A stretch of DNA of 10,145 nt, from NCBI GenBank assembly GCA_937901485.1, contig CALGTT010000026.1, positions 1 through 10,145 of the forward strand, written 5' to 3'. This document shows, piece after piece, positions 6,147 to 10,145 of this stretch. Position 1 is the stretch's first letter. Each line of letters starts with the position of its first letter. The stretch is from an uncultured Ruminococcus sp. (lineage in GTDB: Bacteria; Bacillota; Clostridia; Oscillospirales; Ruminococcaceae). The translations under genes and the position numbers were made by a program. Below the pieces are notes generated by a model. The model was given only the letters and a program-made list of their open reading frames with translations, did no database searches and had not been told where the DNA came from.

Positions 6147-6178
6147 AGCCTGCTGTGCAGTCACAGCAGGCTCATTTT
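6147..6178. terminator. Intrinsic terminator between yhfC-like gene and tcdA
   Basis: A perfect 11-bp stem (6147-6157 with 6162-6172) with a 4-nt loop starts 8 nt after the yhfC-like stop and is followed by CATTTTT on the plus strand. On the minus strand it comes 5 nt after the tcdA stop and is trailed by TTTCGTT, a weaker tract, so it may work in both directions. Confidence 0.87.
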
Positions 6179-6927
6179 TATCCTTTTCGTTCACGGACTC
6201 CGGTAATATCCTTAATGACCTCCCCCGCGATGATGAGTCCCACCACGGACGGGACAAAGGCATTGCTTGCCGGAATGCGCTGCTTCGGGGAATCGCTCCC
6301 CTCCTCTGCCACCACCTTGGCAATGGCTTCGGGGTTTGGCTGCATGGGCAGCTCCTCGGAGTAGACCACCTTCAGCTTCTTGATGCCGCGCTTTTTCAGC
6401 TCGTGCCGCATGACCTTGGCAAGCGGACAGACGGCGGTTTTGTAGATATCCGCCACCCTGAACGCGGTCGGATCAAGCTTATTCCCCGCCCCCATGGAGC
6501 TGATGATCGGGATGTTATATTCCTGGGCAAGCTCTGCAAGGGCGATCTTGCCGCTTACCGTGTCGATGGCATCGACGATATAATCGAACTGTGCAAAATC
6601 AAATTCCTGTGCATTTTCGGGCAGGAAGAATTTTTGCAGAGCCGTGACACGGCATTCGGGATGGATGCTGCGGATGCGTGCCTGAGCGACCTCGACCTTT
6701 GGCTGACCGACAGTATCCAGTGTTGCCACCATCTGCCGGTTGACATTGGTCAGACTCACTTCGTCATTGTCAATGAGCGTCAGTGCGCCCACTCCGCTTC
6801 TTGCGAGGGCATCGACTGCATGTCCGCCGACACCGCCAATGCCGAACACGGCAATATGGGCGGCGGCAAGCTTTGCCATGCCCTCACTGCCGAACAGCAG
6901 CTCGGTTCTTGAAAACTGGTTGATCAT
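6178..6927 (-). CDS. tcdA: TcdA, tRNA t6A37 dehydratase (cyclic t6A formation)
   Basis: A 249-residue E1-like ATP-dependent enzyme of the TcdA/CsdL family, which activates the carboxyl of t6A37 and drives loss of water to give cyclic t6A37 in tRNAs reading ANN codons. The Rossmann nucleotide site GIGGVGG (29-35), LIDNDEV (51-57), NVNRQ (61-65) and VDAIDT (118-123) are all present, as is the family segment CPLAKVMRHELKKRGI (167-182). The FVPSVVGLIIAGEVIKDI region (224-241) is the typical C-terminal membrane-associating or packing helix. Length fits, being slightly shorter than the roughly 268 residues in E. coli. The ATG at 6927 follows AAAGGAG. CsdA/CsdE sulfur-transfer partners are not adjacent. 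A separate promoter is likely. Related E1-like ThiF/MoeB proteins are excluded by the CPLAKVMRHEL segment and lack of a zinc CxxC pair. Confidence 0.93.
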   Translation of the reverse strand: MINQFSRTELLFGSEGMAKLAAAHIAVFGIGGVGGHAVDALARSGVGALTLIDNDEVSLTNVNRQMVATLDTVGQPKVEVAQARIRSIHPECRVTALQKFFLPENAQEFDFAQFDYIVDAIDTVSGKIALAELAQEYNIPIISSMGAGNKLDPTAFRVADIYKTAVCPLAKVMRHELKKRGIKKLKVVYSEELPMQPNPEAIAKVVAEEGSDSPKQRIPASNAFVPSVVGLIIAGEVIKDITGVRERKG

Positions 6928-6950
6928 AGGCTTCTCCTTTGGTTTTGATG

Positions 6951-6980
6951 AATATACTCACGCACATGTCCTGATGACAA
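6951..6980 (-). promoter_or_regulatory. Probable promoter for tcdA
   Basis: On the minus strand TTGTCA (6980-6975), an 18-bp spacer and TATATT (6956-6951). Each hexamer differs from consensus at one position. The -35 box directly abuts the hairpin that follows the antiporter gene. The leader is about 18 nt with AAAGGAG. Confidence 0.55.
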
Positions 6981-7041
6981 GCACAGCGGCAAGTTCTGTG
7001 AAAACTGCCGCTGTGATGTGTTTTTTGCGTAATTTTTTCAT
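6958..7041 (-). CDS. Possible 27-residue peptide after the antiporter gene
   Basis: The ATG at 7041 lies 2 nt after the antiporter stop TAA and opens a 27-codon frame ending in TGA at 6958. The peptide begins MKKLRKKH, then runs hydrophobic (about residues 9-23, broken by one Glu), a pattern of small membrane peptides. The only ribosome-site candidate is a weak GAG, so translation would rely on reinitiation. The frame overlaps the hairpin 6982-7015 and the putative tcdA promoter, which argues for non-coding DNA instead. Low confidence. Confidence 0.2.
   Translation of the reverse strand: MKKLRKKHITAAVFTELAAVLVIRTCA
6982..7026. terminator. Hairpin between antiporter gene and tcdA
   Basis: A 10-bp GC-rich stem (6982-6991 with 7006-7015) encloses a 14-nt loop. 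On the plus strand a T6 run (7021-7026) follows after 5 nt, so it resembles a terminator against rightward read-through. On the minus strand, the direction of the antiporter transcript, only CTTGTC follows, so termination there would be weak; it could instead protect the 3' end of the antiporter mRNA. Confidence 0.5.
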
Positions 7042-7043
7042 GC

Positions 7044-7967
7044 TTATCTCATGCAGACATAGACCATGTAGCCGAGGTACACAGCCACCATGACTGCACC
7101 GTTCCAGCGCACGAGCTTCTTGTTCTTCCAAGCCATGATCCAGACAAGTGCACTCATGGCGATCAGTGCCACGATATCAACGATATTCTCGCCGATGAAT
7201 GCAAACGGAGAGATCGTGCCGGCAATACCGAGTACAAGCAGGATATTGAAAATATTCGAGCCGACTACATTGCCCAGAGCCATATCCACTTCGCCCTTTC
7301 TTGCGGCAACAACGGATGTCACCAGCTCCGGCAGGCTTGTGCCAAAGGCAACAACGGTCAGACCGATGAGATTTTCAGAAAGTCCGAAGGATGCGGCAAT
7401 TGCAGAAGCAGAATCCACAACGAGATCCGCGCCGATAATGATCGCTGCCATACCGCCGATGATGAACAGCAGGCACTTCCAGACGGGGAGGATCTTGTAT
7501 TCCTCCTCAGCCTCCTGACGGGATTTGAGGGCGGACATGACCATCCATGTCAGGAAAGCAGCAAATGCCAGCAGAAGGATAAGTCCCTCCAGTCTGCCAA
7601 CCATCATTCCGGTCAGACCAAAGACCATCAGCAGGGCTGCCGCACCGACAGAAATCGGGTATTCCTGCAAAAGGGAGCTTTTCTTGACGTTCATCGGGCA
7701 CATCAGGGCACAAACGCCGCAGATGAACATGAGGTTCATGATATTAGAGCCTACCGCATTACTGATGGCAAGCTCATTGCTGCCTGCAAGAGCCGCGCTG
7801 ATGCTGACTGCACATTCCGGTGCGCTCGTACCCATCGCAACGATGGTCAGTCCGATGATGAGGGATGGCACTTTCAGGCGTTTTGCCACGCTTGAGCTGC
7901 CATCTACAAAGAAATCCGCGCCCTTGATCAGCAATACAAAGCCGACCACCAACAGTAAGTAATTCAT
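7044..7967 (-). CDS. CaCA-family Na+/Ca2+ antiporter (YrbG-like)
   Basis: A 307-residue integral membrane cation/Ca2+ exchanger of the K+-independent YrbG/NCX type, expected to expel Ca2+ in exchange for Na+ or H+. The two inverted alpha-repeats are explicit: GTSAPE (46-51) with NAVGSN (70-75), and GTSLPE (209-214) with NVVGSN (233-238). The acidic residues E51 and E214 are the ion-coordinating ones in this superfamily. About ten hydrophobic segments flank a short charged cytoplasmic loop (SRQEAEEEYK, about 149-158). An ATG at 7988 opens the frame earlier, but AAGGAG lies 7 nt before the ATG at 7967, which I chose. It has its own consensus promoter, divergent from the topoisomerase gene. The transported ion is assigned from family, not shown by sequence. 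Confidence 0.93.
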   Translation of the reverse strand: MNYLLLVVGFVLLIKGADFFVDGSSSVAKRLKVPSLIIGLTIVAMGTSAPECAVSISAALAGSNELAISNAVGSNIMNLMFICGVCALMCPMNVKKSSLLQEYPISVGAAALLMVFGLTGMMVGRLEGLILLLAFAAFLTWMVMSALKSRQEAEEEYKILPVWKCLLFIIGGMAAIIIGADLVVDSASAIAASFGLSENLIGLTVVAFGTSLPELVTSVVAARKGEVDMALGNVVGSNIFNILLVLGIAGTISPFAFIGENIVDIVALIAMSALVWIMAWKNKKLVRWNGAVMVAVYLGYMVYVCMR

Positions 7968-8017
7968 TTTTATTCTCCTTTTCATCATTTTCCGATCATT
8001 TTTGACGGAACATTTTT

Positions 8018-8046
8018 ATTATAGCATACGGCGGCGGGAATGTCAA
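8018..8046 (-). promoter_or_regulatory. Consensus sigma-A promoter for the antiporter gene
   Basis: On the minus strand TTGACA (8046-8041), a 17-bp spacer and TATAAT (8023-8018) match both consensus hexamers, with an extended -10 TG (8026-8025). The leader is about 44 nt. Confidence 0.87.
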
Positions 8047-8053
8047 TAATACA

Positions 8054-8076
8054 GCGGAAATTTTAGAAAAATCCGC
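8054..8076. promoter_or_regulatory. Imperfect palindrome upstream of the antiporter promoter
   Basis: GCGGA (8054-8058) and TCCGC (8072-8076) flank an AT-rich core with TTTT opposite AAAA. It lies 8 bp upstream of the antiporter -35 box, a plausible activator position. Operator function is a guess. Confidence 0.3.
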
Positions 8077-8099
8077 ACTTTTCTCTGACGATTGCCGAG

Positions 8100-8127
8100 G
8101 ATGAACCGCACTGCTCCGTGCTTCATC
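8100..8127. repeat. Hairpin-capable inverted repeat in the antiporter-topoisomerase gap
   Basis: GATGAA (8100-8105) pairs with TTCATC (8122-8127) and GCAC (8108-8111) with GTGC (8118-8121), with a 2-nt CC bulge and a 6-nt loop. No T-run follows, so it does not look like a terminator. Confidence 0.35.
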
Positions 8128-8177
8128 GTGTATTGACAGTAAACATCGTGATTTCCACAGGATTTCTAAAATAGTGA

Positions 8178-8206
8178 TTGACAAAACGTTCTGAATGTGT
8201 TAAGAT
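8178..8206 (+). promoter_or_regulatory. Sigma-A promoter for the topoisomerase A gene
   Basis: TTGACA (8178-8183), a 17-bp spacer and TAAGAT (8201-8206), with an extended -10 TG (8198-8199). The leader to the ATG at 8249 is about 36 nt and contains GAAAGGA. Confidence 0.8.
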
Positions 8207-8248
8207 AATAGGGTATTGAAAAAAGCCAAGAAATAGAAAGGAACTGCA

Positions 8249-10145
8249 ATGGCAAGAAAAAAAGAACCCCCAAAGCCCAAAAAGCCGGCGATGGATGCGT
8301 GGTTTGAAAATGCCGGCATCACACAGGAGGAAGCCATTACCGATACATTGGAGAAGAACTACCTCCCCTATGCGATGAGTGTCATCATCTCCCGTGCACT
8401 GCCGGAGATCGACGGTTTCAAGCCCTCCCACCGCAAGCTGTTATATACAATGTACAAAATGGGACTGCTGACCGGTGCACGCACCAAGTCTGCGAATGTT
8501 GTTGGTCAGACCATGCGACTGAACCCCCATGGTGACGCGGCAATCTACGAAACAATGGTGCGTCTGACGCGTGCGAACCAGAGCCTTCTGCATCCCTATG
8601 TGGATTCCAAGGGTAACTTTGGTAAGCAGTATTCCCGTGATATGGCATATGCTGCCGCACGTTACACCGAAGTCAAGCTCGCGCCCATCTGCGGTGAGCT
8701 GTTCCGTGACATTGACAAGGAAACAGTCGATTTTGTCCCGAATTACGACAATACCATGCCCGAACCCTCCCTCCTGCCGGCGGCATTTCCGTCGGTACTG
8801 GTCAATGCCAACATGGGTATTGCTGTTTCCATGGCAAGCAATATCTGCCCGTTCAATCTGCAGGAGGTCTGCGAGACCTGCATTGCGCTGATGAAAAATC
8901 CCGATCACGACATCCTTTCCACACTGAAAGGCCCGGACTTCCCCGGCGGCGGCTTTCTCCTCTATGATGAGGACGAGCTGCGCAGAATCTACGAAACGGG
9001 ACGCGGCAGTGTGAAGCTTCGCGCGAAGTGGAATTATGACAAGGCTGCCGGCTGTATTGAGGTGACGGAAATTCCCTATACCACGACACTTGAAGCGATC
9101 AAGGACAAGATCACGGAGCTTTCCAAGCAGGGCAAGCTGCGCGAGGTGTCCTATGCGCGTGACGAGATCGACGTGAACGGTTTCCGGCTTGCAATTGATG
9201 TCAAGCGCGGCACGGATGTGGAAAAGCTCATGCAGAAGCTCTTCCGCATGACTCCCCTGCAGGACAGCTTCGGCTGTAATTTCAACATTCTGATCGGCAG
9301 CACGCCCAAGGTCATGGGCATCCGCGAGATCCTCACGGAATGGACGGCATTCCGTGAACAATGCGTGCGCCGGAGAATTTTCTTCGACCTGAACAAGAAA
9401 AAGGACAAACTGCATCTCCTGCTCGGTCTGAAAAAGATCCTTCTTGATATCGACAAAGCGATCGCCATCATCCGCGGCACGGAGGAGGAAACCAATGTTG
9501 TCCCGAACCTCATGGAGGGCTTTGGCATCGACGAAATTCAGGCAGAATATGTCGCTGAAATCAAGCTTCGCCACCTCAACCGTCAGTACATTCTCTCACG
9601 GCTGGAGGATGTGGACAAGCTGAAAGCGGAGATCGAGGATATGGAAGATATCCTTGCTAAGCCCGAACGCATCCGGAAGATCATCATTGCTGAGCTGAAG
9701 GATACCATCAAAAAGTACGGTCAGCCGCGCAAAACACTGTTCTACCACGCCACCGAGGAGGACAACGCTCCTTCTGAGGATGATACCCCCGATTATCCGG
9801 TGCACCTGTTCCTCTCAAAGGAGGGCTATTTCAAGAAAATCACGCCGCAGTCTCTACGCATGAGCGGTGAGCAGAAGGTCAAGGAGGGCGACTGCATCGC
9901 ACAGCAGGTGCAGGCAACAAATAAGACGGAGCTTTTGTTCTTCACAGACCGCGCACAGGTCTACAAGACGCGTGCAAGTGCGTTTGATGACAGTAAGGCA
10001 AGTCTGCTCGGTGACTATATTCCGGCAAAACTTGGATTTGATGAAAACGAGCATGTCGCGGCGATGATCTGCACAACGGAATATTTCGGCACACTGCTGT
10101 TTGTGTATGAAAACGGCAAGATCGCGAAAGTACCGCTTTCCGCAT
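8249..10145 (+). CDS. Type IIA topoisomerase A subunit (ParC/GyrA-like), 3' partial
   Basis: 632 codons are open from ATG 8249 (GAAAGGA 6 nt upstream) to the right edge. The A subunit binds, cleaves and religates DNA and pairs with a GyrB/ParE-type ATPase, which is not in the window. It starts with a basic, proline-rich tail (ARKKEPPKPKKP). The breakage-reunion domain has YAMSVIISRALPEIDGFKP (41-59), the NPHGDAAIYE segment (92-101) and AARYTE (136-141) with catalytic Tyr139. A coiled-coil-like region lies near 400-500. From about 515 beta-pinwheel blades begin (LFLSKEGYFKKIT, ELLFFTDRAQVYK, LLFVYENGKIAKV). Differences from standard GyrA/ParC are that PEVRDG is shortened to PEIDG, KYHPHGD is RLNPHGD, and the first blade lacks a QRRGGKG GyrA box in the visible part. 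That favours a topoisomerase IV-like relaxing or decatenating enzyme, but this is inference and the end is not visible. Confidence 0.92.
   Translation, partial: MARKKEPPKPKKPAMDAWFENAGITQEEAITDTLEKNYLPYAMSVIISRALPEIDGFKPSHRKLLYTMYKMGLLTGARTKSANVVGQTMRLNPHGDAAIYETMVRLTRANQSLLHPYVDSKGNFGKQYSRDMAYAAARYTEVKLAPICGELFRDIDKETVDFVPNYDNTMPEPSLLPAAFPSVLVNANMGIAVSMASNICPFNLQEVCETCIALMKNPDHDILSTLKGPDFPGGGFLLYDEDELRRIYETGRGSVKLRAKWNYDKAAGCIEVTEIPYTTTLEAIKDKITELSKQGKLREVSYARDEIDVNGFRLAIDVKRGTDVEKLMQKLFRMTPLQDSFGCNFNILIGSTPKVMGIREILTEWTAFREQCVRRRIFFDLNKKKDKLHLLLGLKKILLDIDKAIAIIRGTEEETNVVPNLMEGFGIDEIQAEYVAEIKLRHLNRQYILSRLEDVDKLKAEIEDMEDILAKPERIRKIIIAELKDTIKKYGQPRKTLFYHATEEDNAPSEDDTPDYPVHLFLSKEGYFKKITPQSLRMSGEQKVKEGDCIAQQVQATNKTELLFFTDRAQVYKTRASAFDDSKASLLGDYIPAKLGFDENEHVAAMICTTEYFGTLLFVYENGKIAKVPLSA

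Noticed and set aside
7968..8017. A metal-sensing riboswitch in the antiporter leader
   Set aside because: The leader is only about 44 nt and shows no paired structure large enough for a yybP-ykoY or similar riboswitch.
8441..9574. A 377-codon minus-strand open frame inside the topoisomerase gene
   Set aside because: It is fully antisense to a clearly conserved coding sequence; its length follows from the codon bias of the real gene, and no promoter or ribosome site supports it.

Overview
The window looks like a core chromosomal segment of a low-to-mid GC Firmicute of class Clostridia, possibly Ruminococcus or another Oscillospiraceae. This rests on AGGAGG-type ribosome sites, sigma-A promoters with 17-bp spacers, the mix of families (YhfC, TVP38/VTT, DgkB-like kinase, TcdA, a divergent type IIA topoisomerase A subunit) and a tRNA without an encoded CCA end. 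The genus is a guess from gene content. No transposase, phage gene, CRISPR array or integrase was seen.

Layout from left to right. On the minus strand at 1-2832 there are four genes reading leftward: a TVP38/VTT membrane protein and a diacylglycerol-kinase-family lipid kinase (4-nt overlap, one promoter), then a lipoprotein and a small membrane protein cut by the left edge (4-nt gap, with a promoter in front of the lipoprotein). At 2954-4222 on the plus strand come a very strong promoter, tRNA-Lys(UUU), an intrinsic terminator, trmO and a strikingly AT-rich orphan gene. A bidirectional terminator separates the orphan gene from a convergent TtcA-like thiolase gene (minus). A tight pair of back-to-back promoters then drives the TtcA-like gene leftward and a YhfC-type membrane protease rightward. 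The protease gene converges on tcdA across another hairpin terminator. Upstream of tcdA on the minus strand is a CaCA-type Na+/Ca2+ antiporter. It diverges from a type IIA topoisomerase A subunit that runs off the right edge.

Functional themes. First, tRNA maturation: tRNA-Lys(UUU), TrmO (methylates t6A37), a TtcA-like PP-loop/Fe-S thiolase and TcdA (cyclises t6A37) all lie within about 4 kb. Second, lipid and envelope: the VTT protein and lipid kinase form a translationally coupled pair, followed by a lipoprotein and another membrane protein. Third, ion homeostasis (antiporter) and DNA topology (topoisomerase). Seven promoters can be read directly. Six are TTGnnn-17-TAnnnT types with an extended -10 TG, an unusually uniform set.

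No gene-free stretch exceeds about 200 bases. The longest are 2833-2993 (two divergent promoters and an UP-like AT-rich stretch) and 7968-8248 (two divergent promoters, a palindrome and a hairpin). I see no clear novel multi-gene system. The best leads are the AT-rich orphan gene, the unusual topoisomerase active region, the t6A-centred tRNA modification neighbourhood and the VTT-lipid kinase coupling.
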